64,000 nucleotides of DNA from the NCBI GenBank assembly GCA_963708775.1, contig CAVPTI010000021.1, positions 1-64,000 on the forward strand. Direction: 5' to 3'. This document shows, piece by piece, positions 1-9,671 of this stretch. Each line of letters starts with the position of its first letter. Position 1 is the stretch's first letter. A model generated the notes under the pieces. That model did no database searches and had not been told where the DNA came from. It saw only the letters and a list, made by a program, of their open reading frames with translations. Both the position numbers and the translations under genes were made by a program. Origin of the DNA: JAGVSR01 sp963708775. GTDB taxonomy: Bacteria > Pseudomonadota > Alphaproteobacteria > Rhizobiales > Hyphomicrobiaceae.

Positions 1-73
1 AGCGAGCGGTTCGTTGGGTTCAACTGATTCAACAGACATAAGCAACCTTTCGCCAAAGGACATGGCATGAGGA

Positions 74-3000
74 TTAGCGCCGAGACGTAAGCCGGATACC
101 GCATTCTGGCAACAGCGCGTGCGACAGACGGGTATCGTCGGGGGTATCGGCCCTTTTGGCAGAAATCACCAGATCAATGACTAGGCTGATTTGCCGTTGT
201 CGTTGGTGCAACTTTGCTGCTTTCGCCCGAGAACCACCGCACATAGAGAACGGCAGGAACACGAGCGTCAGGACCGTGGCGACGACAAGTCCCCCCATGA
301 CGGCAAAGGCCATCGGCCCCCAGAACACGGTGGGTGCGATGGGCGCCAGTCCCAGGACCGTGGACAGCGTCGTCAGCATGAGCGGCCGGAACCGCGACAT
401 CGCAGCATCAACCGCGGCTTGGCGAACCGGGGCGCCCCGGCTCCGTTCGTCTTCGATCTGGGAAATCAGGATGACCGCATTCTTGGCAATCGTCCCAAGC
501 AGCGCAAGAACACCAAGGACCGCGACAAACCCCAGCGGTTTCTGGACCAGGAACAGCGCGGCGACCACCCCGATGAGCCCGAGAGGCATGACAAGCGTCA
601 CCATCGCAAGGCTGGAAAACTCTGCAACTGCAGCATGAGAAGCGTCAACATCAGAATGATCATCAGCGGGACCACTGCGATGACAGAAGCGCGGCTATCC
701 GCACTTTCCTCCGCGACGCCGCCCAGTTCGATGCGATAGCCCGCCGGCATCTTCGTGTTCAACTCCGCAATGCCAGGGGTCAGGTCCGCGACGATGCTTT
801 CCGCCAAAGCCCTTCGGCCACGTCGGCCTGCACGGTCAGCGTCGGGATGCGGCCTCTCCGCCAGACAATCGGCTGTTCCTGCTCGGCCTCGAAGGTCGCG
901 AACTAACTAGCGGAACGGTCCGGCCGTTTCTGAGCGGAACCTGAAGCGTTTGCAGATTTTCAAGAGCGATGCGATCTTCCTGGCGCGCACGCGCCACCAC
1001 ATCGATGAGATAAATGCCGTCCCGCAACTGGGTAATCCTGGTTCCGCTGATGGCCGTGTTGAGAACCGTAGCCGAGGTTTCACTGGAGAGGCCGATGCGC
1101 CGCGCTTGATCCTGGTCGATCCGGATGCGCAACCGTCTCGCCGGCTCGCTCCAGTCAAAACTCACCCGGCGGGTTTGAGGGTGTGCCGCAATCAAGTCCG
1201 ACACCCGGTCGACAGATCGCGCAGACGGTCGACGTCGGGACCCACAAGGCGATACTGCACGGGCCAACCGACCGCCGGCCCGAGCTCCAGCGGATAAACG
1301 CGCGTTACCAGACTTGGAAACTCTTCCGCGAGAAGTTGCTCGATCTTCGCCTGCAGCCGCCGCCGCCCCGCGAGGTCCTTGGCGACGATGACTTGCTGTG
1401 CGAAGAAGTCGTTGGGGAGCTGAACGCTGAGCGGAAGATAGAAGCTGATCGCGCCGCGTCCGACATAGGTGCTCCAGCTGCAAGACATCGGATCGCCTTG
1501 GAAGGACATGTCGAGCTTCGCCGCAACGCTGCTGGCGTGGATCGATGCATTCTGCGGAAGGGCGAGATCGACCAAAACTCCGGCCGGTCGGAGGATGGGA
1601 AGAACTGCCTGGGCACGAGAGGCAGCGCCAGGAGAGACAGACAAACAACCAGCGTACCAGGATGGTGAGTCCATCGTCTCCGAATGGCGGACCGAGGATT
1701 TGCGGAAGGCGCGGATGATCGCATGCGGCTCGGCAGATCTGAGCCTTTTCGGTGTTGACAAGCAACGCAGCCAAACAGACGGGACGAAAAGAACCGCGAC
1801 CAACCAGGAAGCAAGGACCGCAATACGACAACGGCAAAAATGGAAAATGTGTATTCCCGCGGCGAACTCTGTGCAAACCCGATCGGTACAAAGCCCGCCA
1901 TGGTTACCAGCGTCCGGTCAGCATCGGGAACGCGAAAGTCGAATACGCAAATGTCGCGGCCTCTTCCTTTTCGTCCCCCTGCGGCCAGACGCATCGTCAT
2001 GGCGTCGATCGTACTCATGGCATCGTCGACGAGCAAGGCCAAGCGCGATGATAAGCGCGCCGAGCGAAATGCGATGCAGATCGATATTGACCATCGTCCA
2101 TCACCGAAATGACGATGGCGAGTGTCAGCGGGATCGAAACGGCGACGACGGCGCCGGGCCTCGCACCGAGCTCAAAACGCTGACCCCAGGATGATCGCGA
2201 TCGCCTGCCAGAACGAAGCCATGAACTCGCCGATGCGCTTTCAACCGTGACGGACTGATCGGAACCAGAACGTCGGCTCGATACCGATCGGCAGGTCGGC
2301 GGTAATCTCGCCACATGGCCTTCAGTTTCGGTCCGAGCCCCAGGATGTCGCCTGCGTCCCGCATGGCGATGGCAAGCCCGATCGCTGGTTGGCCGTTGAC
2401 GGGAACATCGGCTGCGGCGGATCGCGAAGAACCGCGGACCACCGGGCGATGTCGCCGAGCCGGATCAAGCGATCCCGAGATGATGTTGACCTCCAGAATA
2501 TCCGGCTCGGATTCGAAGGAGCCCGAGACTTGCGAAGCGCGAAACATTCTCGTCCCCCGTCCGAACGTGCCGGCGAGGCCGGACGACGTTCTGCGGCTGC
2601 AATGCGCGGAAAACAAGGCGCGGACGGTCGATCCCTAGCGCGGCGACGCTATCGTGACGAAACTGTCGATGACTTCCTTCTCCTGTGCGCCGATGAACTC
2701 GATCTTGGACACATCGGGAACGTCAGAAGCTGCCCGCGGATATCGTCGACAAGTCCCGCAAGCTCGCGGTGCGTGAACCCGTCAGCCGTGAAGCCGTAGA
2801 TGATTCCAAAGGTGTCGCCGAAGTCGTCGTTGAAGCCGGGCCCGAGGACGCCGGGCGGCAAGGTATGGCGGATGTCGCCGACCTTGTTGCGAACTCCCTC
2901 CCAGATGGCCGGCAATTTCTCGCGATGTGCGCCGCCTTCACGAGATCACGAAAATCGTCGTGATCCCGGCCTCTAGTCAACTGCGGACGAAATCGACCCG

Positions 3001-3233
3001 GCGACTTCCTGGAGCTTGCGCTCGATGCGTTCGGTGACTTGATCGATCATGTCCGGCAGCGTCGCTCCGGGCCAGATCGCACGAACCAGCATCGTTCGAA
3101 TGGTGAACACGGGATCTTCGGCCCGGCCCAGCTTGATGAAACTGGCGATTCCCGCAACCAGCGCCGTCAGCATGAAATAGATGATGAGAGACTGACGGGC
3201 GGCGGCCCACGCCGAAAGATTAGGGCCGATCAT
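74..3233 (-). pseudogene. RND-family efflux pump inner-membrane subunit, multiply frameshifted
   Basis: The reverse strand encodes consecutive pieces of an HAE1/AcrB-like proton-driven exporter spread over all three frames. The N-terminus is at 3233-2973, with a first membrane helix and the periplasmic start. Porter-domain pieces follow near 2915-2649 (VGDIRHTLPPGV, DDFGDTFGIIYGFTADGF), 2616-2125 and 1803-1192. The C-terminal membrane block lies at 807-74, with the family motif LGTIAKNAVILISQIEDERS and a following GPMAFAVMGGLV. The total span of about 1,050 codons matches a full-length RND subunit, so damage is by many small indels, not truncation. Only the last residues near 74-200 look unlike the family. 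The start codon overlaps the adaptor stop (ATGA at 3230-3233), so the two formed an operon. No intact outer-membrane TolC partner or regulator is visible. As written the gene cannot make a working pump. Confidence 0.85.
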
Positions 3234-4404
3234 GACGGCTGTCCGAGGAGCCGGACTTGCTGACCGGGCCGCAGACTTTGAATACCGGCCGTCACAACGA
3301 CATCACCGGGCGCAAGCCCTCCCGAGACGATCACGTCACTCGCCCGGAACGCTGCGACTTCGACAGGCTTCGGCGAGACGGTTTCAGAGGCGGTATCGAA
3401 GACCCAAACCGATGGCGTGCCATTCGCGCGCGACAACGCGCTGGCAGGGAGTGCCATGCCGGCTTGTCCTTCCAGCGTGACGCGACCGACCACCGATGAA
3501 CCCAAACGCATTTCGGCCGGCGGCTCGTTCAGCCCCACGCGGACCTTGAAAGTTCCGGTCGAGGATCGGCTTGAGGTGATACCTCGCGCACCCGGCCAGT
3601 CGCCACGACGGCCGGATCAATTGAGAGTGATACAGCGATATCGCCATCAGCCGTTCCCCGTGAAATAAGACTTGGCGGAGCATCAAAAACTGCGTCCCGG
3701 CCTTCCTTTCGGGCGATACGCACAATCGTTTGACCGGCCTGGACGACTTCACCGGTATTGACGTTGCGCAGTGTGACTTCCCCGGGAGCATCGGCATTGA
3801 GGTTCGTGTCGTTGAGACGGGTCTCCGCGGTTGAGAGTTGTGCCCGCGCAACGTCGGCTTGCCCGCGAAGTGTATTCAGGGTCTGCACCGCCGCGTCGTA
3901 CCGTTGGCGGGTGGTATGGCCACGACTCAATAGCTGCCGTTGCCGGTCGTAATTCTGATCCGCTTCGAAAAACTTGCCCTCGGCTGCCGACAGCGTGGCT
4001 TTAGCGGCCCGAACACCGTTTTCCTCATCCTGTGAATCGAGCTGCGCAATCAGCTGCCCCGCCTCAACTCTGTCGCCGACGTTGACGAAGCGCTTGATCA
4101 TTCGTCCACCGATGCGAAAGGCGAGATCGACTTCCGTCTTGGCTTCGACCACGCCCGAAAGGGTTACCGTTTCACCGGCCTGCCGCTCGGTCACGGTAAT
4201 GACACGAACCGGCCGAACAGGAGCTTCAGCCTGTTTTTCCTGGCGATCGCATGCGGCTGCCAGCAGACCTAGTGCAATGGTCGCGAAGACAGCCAAAATT
4301 CGCTGCCAAGAATGACAACTGCGAAGAAACGCTATCCGATAGGTTCTAAATAGTGACCGACGGCCTCCCCAGGATCCGCCGCCCGTCCCGCTACCGTTAC
4401 TCAC
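3230..4404 (-). pseudogene. RND periplasmic adaptor (HlyD/MFP family), one frameshift
   Basis: This is the membrane-fusion lipoprotein that links an RND pump to an outer-membrane channel. A hydrophobic signal ends in a lipobox (LLAAAC). After it come the biotinyl-lipoyl-like half motif (DRVEAGQLIAQLDSQDEE), a long helical hairpin and the second half (VNTGEVVQAGQTIVRIA). The frame is lost near 3558-3561. Adding one base there joins ADPR to TGTFKVRVGLNEPP, and the remaining domain runs to the stop at 3230. I prefer the GTG at 4404 because GGGGG sits 7 bases upstream; an upstream in-frame ATG lies at 4431. The stop overlaps the RND start by ATGA. A single missing base next to a short A/C run could be a sequencing error, but the neighbouring pump gene is far more damaged, which favours real loss of the operon. 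Confidence 0.8.
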
Positions 4405-4647
4405 GACGCGCCCCCTTACACAACAAAACAAGTACCCCAGCCAACGTCCGGCTTATTCGGAACACCTAACACATAGTCTCTAACCCCAGCAATGGTTTGC
4501 CCAGCATTCGAACTCAACAAAAGCTCTGTCGGGGCCAGCCTACGCCACCGATCCACAACTGGATATTTCAGCCGAAAGCGTTGAACGTGCGCGACCGCCA
4601 CGAGGAGACAACCGATCAGGTGCTGCCCGATCTCGAAGGGTCGACGT

Positions 4648-4863
4648 TTGTGCGCATGGGTCGCCCGCGATGCGTTGCGGGTCAGCGATTGCCGGGCGGC
4701 TTATGCCACGTTTGCCGATCACGCAGGCCTCCTGCACATCGCGTTGAACGCCAGCAAGGGTGAACGCACTCATAACATTCCAATGAACGCCATCAGTAGT
4801 GTCAGAGACGTGTCCGGCGCACAGCGAAAAATTCTGGACATTACCGGACCGGTCAGCTGCTGA
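4648..4863 (+). mobile_element. possible transposase fragment (IS1595-like)
   Basis: A 71-codon open stretch contains DCRAAYATFADHAGLLHIAL followed by NASKGER. This resembles the part of IS1595/ISXO2-type DDE transposases between the catalytic acidic residues. No terminal inverted repeats or target duplication were recognised and neither end of a transposase is present. The 720 bases between the adaptor start (4404) and the porin start (5124) otherwise show no convincing gene. The family assignment is from memory of the motif and is tentative. Confidence 0.3.
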
Positions 4864-5123
4864 AATTCCGGTAGACCCTCTCCGGGCACATCTCGTCGCC
4901 AGGCTGCGCAAAATCGGGTATGAAATCGACCAGTCCTGATTCCCAAGGACTGGCGAGGCATGGACACTTATTCGGCTGAAAAGGCTTTCGAGTCGCTGAC
5001 AATTTTCAATTGTGTATGAGCGCTGTCGTTTGACGAAACGACATCGCTCCAGGCAACAGCAAATCGAGTCGCACCGGTTGATGAGGGGCAATGATCCCGG
5101 CGCAAGGGGAAAAGGGAACGAGC

Positions 5124-6311
5124 ATGGCAAAGAGATTCTCGTTCAATTGCATGGTATGCGCAGCGACCCTTTGGGCCTCGGCGGCGGCTGCGCAGCAATC
5201 GAATGAGGCGGACTACGATTATGATGCGGCCGTCGAAGATATCCCCATCGAATCCGAGGTTTATGAAGAACCGTTGACGTTCCCGCTCTACAACGGCGGC
5301 ATTCTCAATTTTTACGGCCAGTTCAACCCAGCCTACCAGAGTTTTGACGATGGTGACGTGACCACGCGCAACATCGTCGACAATGGCAACTGGAATTCGC
5401 GGGTCGGCTTTACGATAACCCAGCCGGTTGACGAGGGCAGCGTCCGCGTCCGTTTTGAGACCGGCCTTGGCCTGCGCAGCAGTGCACTCGTCTGGCAGGA
5501 TTTCACGCCGGAGTGGATCGACTGGCAGCGAACCGCTTTGCGCTGGTTTGAAGTGGCTGGGGATACGAAATACGGCACGGTTTCATTTGGCCAGGGCAGC
5601 TCAGCCTCGGACGGAACCGCCGGGCTCGACGACTCCTTCACCTTCCACGCCGGCGCGACGGATTCATCCGACGGCTTCGGTTCATTTCGGTTCCGCGACG
5701 GCAACGGCCAGTTGACCAACGTCACCATCGGGCAGGTGAACAACAGCTTCGACGGTGCGCGGCGCTTTCGCGCCCGTTACGACACGCCCGTCGTCGGTGG
5801 CGTGATGCTGTCCACGTCCTATGGCAAAAACGTTCTCGTCGATGAGGACAACACGGATTACTACGATATTGCTGGTCGTTGGACAGGAGACATCGGAGAC
5901 TTTGCGGTGAGGGCCGCGGCCAGCTACCAGTGGCTGGACAATCCTGATGGCGACGACACGCGCAGGCTGGCCGGATCTGCGACGGTCGTCCACACGCCTA
6001 CCGGGCTCAATCTCGCGTTTTCGGCCGGCCAGCAGATCGATGGGGCCAGCTATGTCTGGGGCCGTGCGGGCTGGCGGAACGAGGTATTCACTGTCGGCGC
6101 CACATCTCTCTCGGTCGACTATTACAATGGCCGGGATTTCCTCTCGGACGGGGCCAAGACCGAGAACTACGGCGTTTATGCGGTGCAGACCTTCGATGAT
6201 CAATCGATCGATGTGTATGCGGGTCTGCGCAAATTCACCTACAGCGACGAACAGGACATTACCTACCAGGACGCATATGGCGTCCTGGCCGGCGTACGCT
6301 TCTTCTTCTGA
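5124..6311 (+). CDS. outer-membrane porin
   Basis: A 395-residue exported beta-barrel protein. The N-terminus is a clear signal peptide (MAKRFSFNC... to ASAAAAQ). The mature part is rich in alternating aromatic, Gly and Asp residues and ends in aromatic residues (AGVRFFF), the usual C-terminal signature for insertion by the BAM complex. FYGQFNPAYQSF near the mature start and the repeated strand pattern fit alphaproteobacterial general porins that pass small hydrophilic solutes. An ATG 33 bases upstream (5091) is in frame, but 5124 has GGGAACGAG upstream and begins the signal peptide directly. The gene stands alone; the next gene is convergent, 24 bases away. The solute is not predictable. Confidence 0.8.
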   Translation: MAKRFSFNCMVCAATLWASAAAAQQSNEADYDYDAAVEDIPIESEVYEEPLTFPLYNGGILNFYGQFNPAYQSFDDGDVTTRNIVDNGNWNSRVGFTITQPVDEGSVRVRFETGLGLRSSALVWQDFTPEWIDWQRTALRWFEVAGDTKYGTVSFGQGSSASDGTAGLDDSFTFHAGATDSSDGFGSFRFRDGNGQLTNVTIGQVNNSFDGARRFRARYDTPVVGGVMLSTSYGKNVLVDEDNTDYYDIAGRWTGDIGDFAVRAAASYQWLDNPDGDDTRRLAGSATVVHTPTGLNLAFSAGQQIDGASYVWGRAGWRNEVFTVGATSLSVDYYNGRDFLSDGAKTENYGVYAVQTFDDQSIDVYAGLRKFTYSDEQDITYQDAYGVLAGVRFFF

Positions 6312-6335
6312 GCACCGGAGATACAAGCGCTCCGT

Positions 6336-7538
6336 TCAATCCCTCAGGGTCGCGGCCATCACTGCGATCTTGCAGCCGGTCACATACTCATCGAGCTCCA
6401 CATATTCCTTCACCGTATGCACTTCACGCTGGCCGGCGCCGATGGTGACGGTTGGAATGCCGTGCTTGTCCAGCCAGTTCGCATCAAGTCCGCCGGGCGA
6501 AAAAATTATGTTCGGTCTGAGCCCCAGCGCCTTGAGCGCCTTGGCGGCGCGACCCACCACCGGTGCGTCGTCGGCGAGGTTGAACGGCGGATAGGCCTTG
6601 ACGTGGGTGAAGGTTACTTCCGCCACGGCACCATCCGTTGCCGGCACGGCTTGTCTCGCTTCCTCGAAAGCATGCGCGTAGGCCTCTGCGATTTCGGTGG
6701 CGAAGGTCAATTCGGGACTTCTCGCCTCGCCGCGCATCCAGGCGTAGTCGGTCACGACGTTCGTGGCGTCGCCTGCCGGCTTGCCGTCCTTGCCGCCAAA
6801 AATGCCGACGTTCGATGTGCCCTTGCCCATGGGCTTCTCGACCTTCCCGAACCAGCCGTCGCGCCGCGCGTTAGCGAGTCCCAGTGCGCCAACGAGCGTA
6901 GCCGAGATGCCCTTGTCCGGCGCGAGGCCGGCATGGGAGGCGCGGCCCTTGATCTCCACTTCCCAGTTCTCCTGGCCCACGGCTCCGGTGATGATGTCCT
7001 CCGGTTTCTGGCTGTCGACATTGATGCACATGACGACGCCGCCGAGATCCGTCGGATTGAGTTCGCGGGCGCCGTGAAGTCCGCTCTCTTCGCGCACGGT
7101 GAAGAGCAGCGTGATCTTCGGATGCGGCAGCTTGTGCTTAATTAGCGTCTCGGCGAGGCTGACCAGCACGCCGCATCCGGTGCGGTTGTCACCGCCCAGT
7201 GCGGTTGTTCCGTCGGACACCACGCGGCGGCCTTCCACCTTCGGTTTGGCTCCGCGGCAGAGCGGCACGGTGTCGAGATGGGTAGAGAACAACAGGTGCG
7301 GCCCTTCCGCCGTTCCCGGCAAATCGACAATCAGATTTCCGGTCTGCGTCGGTAAGGGAATCCGCTTGTGGACGTCGTCGAAACGGATAGCGCTCTTGGG
7401 CACCCCCACCTTCACCAGTTCATCGATCACGGCTTCGGCGATCGCCTGCTCCTCACCGGTAACCCCGTCGATTGCAAGAAAGCGCAGCAGATGGGCCTCG
7501 GCGGCCTTGGTATCAACGAGATCGGCAGGCGATGACAT
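6336..7538 (-). CDS. M20 family metallopeptidase (tripeptidase/PepT-like)
   Basis: A 400-residue cytoplasmic zinc aminopeptidase-type enzyme. The M20 signatures are in order: HLDTVP near residue 87 (first metal ligand His and the catalytic-site Asp), GGDNRTG near 115-121 (bridging Asp) and a Glu pair (VREES) near 150, which supply the general base and a metal ligand. A lid/dimerisation domain follows, with SHAGLAP near residue 200. The final metal-binding His lies near the C-terminus (REVHTVKEYV). It resembles tripeptidase T and related peptidases more than the AbgA/AbgB aminobenzoyl-glutamate hydrolases. The start at 7538 has GGAGG 8 bases upstream. It lies 126 bases downstream of a permease on the same strand, and peptide and dicarboxylate transporters surround it. 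The likely job is to cleave an imported short peptide or N-acyl amino acid. Confidence 0.85.
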   Translation of the reverse strand: MSSPADLVDTKAAEAHLLRFLAIDGVTGEEQAIAEAVIDELVKVGVPKSAIRFDDVHKRIPLPTQTGNLIVDLPGTAEGPHLLFSTHLDTVPLCRGAKPKVEGRRVVSDGTTALGGDNRTGCGVLVSLAETLIKHKLPHPKITLLFTVREESGLHGARELNPTDLGGVVMCINVDSQKPEDIITGAVGQENWEVEIKGRASHAGLAPDKGISATLVGALGLANARRDGWFGKVEKPMGKGTSNVGIFGGKDGKPAGDATNVVTDYAWMRGEARSPELTFATEIAEAYAHAFEEARQAVPATDGAVAEVTFTHVKAYPPFNLADDAPVVGRAAKALKALGLRPNIIFSPGGLDANWLDKHGIPTVTIGAGQREVHTVKEYVELDEYVTGCKIAVMAATLRD

Positions 7539-7663
7539 CAGAAGTCCTCCGTCGGTTCAGTGGCTATTCAAAGATCGGGAAGCATCCAAACGGCTTTGCA
7601 GGCCAGAAATCCGTCAGATGATTGATCATTGCTACACACGGCGTCCTCATCGTGACGGTCTCC

Positions 7664-9490
7664 TCAAAGCCTCCATACGATGGGCACCCAGAATACGGCA
7701 ATGAGGAAATAGAGCGCCATCAGCACGATGCCCAGTCTCCAGTAATCGCCGAAACGGTAGCCGCCGGCGCCCATGACGATCAGGTTTGACGTAGTGGCAA
7801 CTGGCGTGAGGAAGGCGGCCGAGGCGCCAACGTTCAGTGACATCAGAACCGGCTTCGCCGAAATTCCCAGTTCTCCCGCAGCCATGACCGCAATGGGTAT
7901 GACAATCATGGCGGTGGCGGTGTTCGAAATCACCTGACCCAGGATGGCTGTAAAGAGGAACAGGCCGGCTAGCAGCATCGTGGGGTTCGACCCCCCAATG
8001 GCCGCGACGAGTAGTTCGGCCATCTGTGTCGCAACGCCGGTGCGGTACATCGCCGTGGAAAGGGGTATCATGGACCCTACGAGTACCACCGTGTTCCAGT
8101 CGATGGCGCGATAGGCCTGCGGCACGGTGAGAATACCGGAGGCGATAACGGCCATCGCCGCGATCAATACGCCCACAGGTGCCGGCAGGACGCCGGTCGC
8201 CAGCACCAGCACCATTGCTGCCAGGATCACCAGCATCATCGTGGAGCCGGGTCCTAGCGGCACCGCCTGCCGGCGTACCGCATCGGGTGAATCGACCGCC
8301 ATAACATCGGGATCACCGGCGATGCGGTCCAGCGCCCGCCACGTTCCCTGGAGCAGCAGGTGATCGCCCGCCTGGAGCGTCACGCCCGCCGAACCGGCGA
8401 CGTCGCCCATGCCCGCGCCGCCAAGGTCCTGACCGTTGCGCTGGACCGCCACCACGACAAACTGCCCGCTCTCGGTGAGGGTGCCAGGCGACGTCACCGT
8501 CCCGATAAGCTTCGAGCGCGGCTTGACCACCACTTCAGCAAGGCCCGAGTGCCTATTGAACAACATGTCGGCAATCGAGCCTTCGGCTTCCGGGATTACT
8601 TCGAGACGGTTCGTAGTCGCGAAGTCGGACAAGACCTCCGGGCTGCCGCGCAGCACTAGCACATCACCCGCCGCAAAGGTCTTTGACCCCGCCTTGTCGG
8701 GCGCGGAGCCCGAGATAGCGATCAAGCTCATTCCTGAACCGGAATCGAGCACCTCTCGCGATTTGCCTAGAAGCCTTGAACCGTCGAGCACGCGATAAAG
8801 CCGGGCACCCCCGGTCATGGCATATTGTTCGGTCAGTGTGTGGGCATGCTGGCCAAAGTCCTCAGGCAGATTGGCGGTTTGGCGCTCGGGCAGCAGCCGG
8901 CGGCCCAAGATTGCAATGACCAGTACGGTGCCCAAGAGCAGCGGCACGCCCACCCAGGCGAACTCAAAGAAACCAAAGGGGCCATAGCCGGCATCGGAGG
9001 CCGCGTCAGACACCAGCACGTTTTTCGGCGTGCCGGTCAGAGCCAGCTTCGATCCGGCGGCAGACGCGAAAGCCAGCGGCATGAGGAATTTCGATGGCGA
9101 ATTTCCCAAGCGCAAGGCCAGCAGGATCACCACTGGCACCAGCGCAGCGACCGCGCCGCTCTGGCTAATCAATGGACTGAGCAAGGCCGCGATGAGCATC
9201 GTGAAGATGGAAAGCTTTAGTGGACTTGATCCCACCGCGCGGGAAAGCCACTGACCAACCCATGCGGTGACCCCCGAAGCCTCGAGGCCGCCGGCGACGA
9301 CGAAAAGGCTGGCGATAAAAATGATGACCGTGTCGCCAAAACCCGAAAATACCTGATCGAGCGCCAAAATGCCGGAGAAAAACAGCGCGATTGGTACCAT
9401 CAGCGCCACCAGCATTACCGGCAGGCGGCCCCAGATGAATAACCCCACCACCCCCGCAATGATGGCCAAAATCACTTCGCTATCGCTCAA
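7664..9490 (-). CDS. DASS-family (SLC13-like) permease with two TrkA-C domains
   Basis: An inner-membrane anion or dicarboxylate transporter. An N-terminal hydrophobic block with repeated helices is followed by a soluble middle section with two RCK-C/TrkA-C domains (ending SLIAISGS... and DHLLLQGTW). A second hydrophobic block carries the DASS-type motif ISNTATAMIVIPI. I place the start at a TTG (9490) giving L-S-D-S-E, with GGGGG just upstream. The divergent paralogue begins V-S-D at an equivalent place. An ATG at 9571 would add 27 residues that are not hydrophobic and would run into the shared promoter region. The protein is about 608 residues, the normal size for this subgroup. The substrate is unknown; family members move sulfate, dicarboxylates or related anions. 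The M20 peptidase gene follows on the same strand. Confidence 0.8.
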   Translation of the reverse strand: MSDSEVILAIIAGVVGLFIWGRLPVMLVALMVPIALFFSGILALDQVFSGFGDTVIIFIASLFVVAGGLEASGVTAWVGQWLSRAVGSSPLKLSIFTMLIAALLSPLISQSGAVAALVPVVILLALRLGNSPSKFLMPLAFASAAGSKLALTGTPKNVLVSDAASDAGYGPFGFFEFAWVGVPLLLGTVLVIAILGRRLLPERQTANLPEDFGQHAHTLTEQYAMTGGARLYRVLDGSRLLGKSREVLDSGSGMSLIAISGSAPDKAGSKTFAAGDVLVLRGSPEVLSDFATTNRLEVIPEAEGSIADMLFNRHSGLAEVVVKPRSKLIGTVTSPGTLTESGQFVVVAVQRNGQDLGGAGMGDVAGSAGVTLQAGDHLLLQGTWRALDRIAGDPDVMAVDSPDAVRRQAVPLGPGSTMMLVILAAMVLVLATGVLPAPVGVLIAAMAVIASGILTVPQAYRAIDWNTVVLVGSMIPLSTAMYRTGVATQMAELLVAAIGGSNPTMLLAGLFLFTAILGQVISNTATAMIVIPIAVMAAGELGISAKPVLMSLNVGASAAFLTPVATTSNLIVMGAGGYRFGDYWRLGIVLMALYFLIAVFWVPIVWRL

Positions 9491-9671
9491 GTCAGCCCCC
9501 AAGGTCTTTATTGTAGCGATGGTTCTGCTCTGCGTCCCAACAATATCCGTGACGACCGAAGTAAACCCCAACGAATGGAAATTCCTTTTCTATTGTTCTG
9601 TCGACGTCAATAGTTCAGAAGCAGTAGCGCGGTGGCCGGTTGCAGATCGGGCGACAAATAGGGGAACTCGC
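9491..9671. promoter_or_regulatory. shared promoter region of two divergent DASS permeases
   Basis: About 180 bases separate the chosen starts of two paralogous permeases transcribed away from each other. Both leftward and rightward operons must begin here. I see no operator that I can name, so this is defined by position only. Confidence 0.4.

Noticed and set aside
9491..9571. N-terminal extension of the first DASS permease from an ATG
   Set aside because: The paralogue starts at the equivalent of the TTG at 9490, and the extra 27 residues are hydrophilic.
9369..9671. N-terminal extension of the second DASS permease
   Set aside because: It covers the start of the divergent permease and the promoter region and has no membrane or family pattern; the GTG at 9672 with AGGGGA is better.
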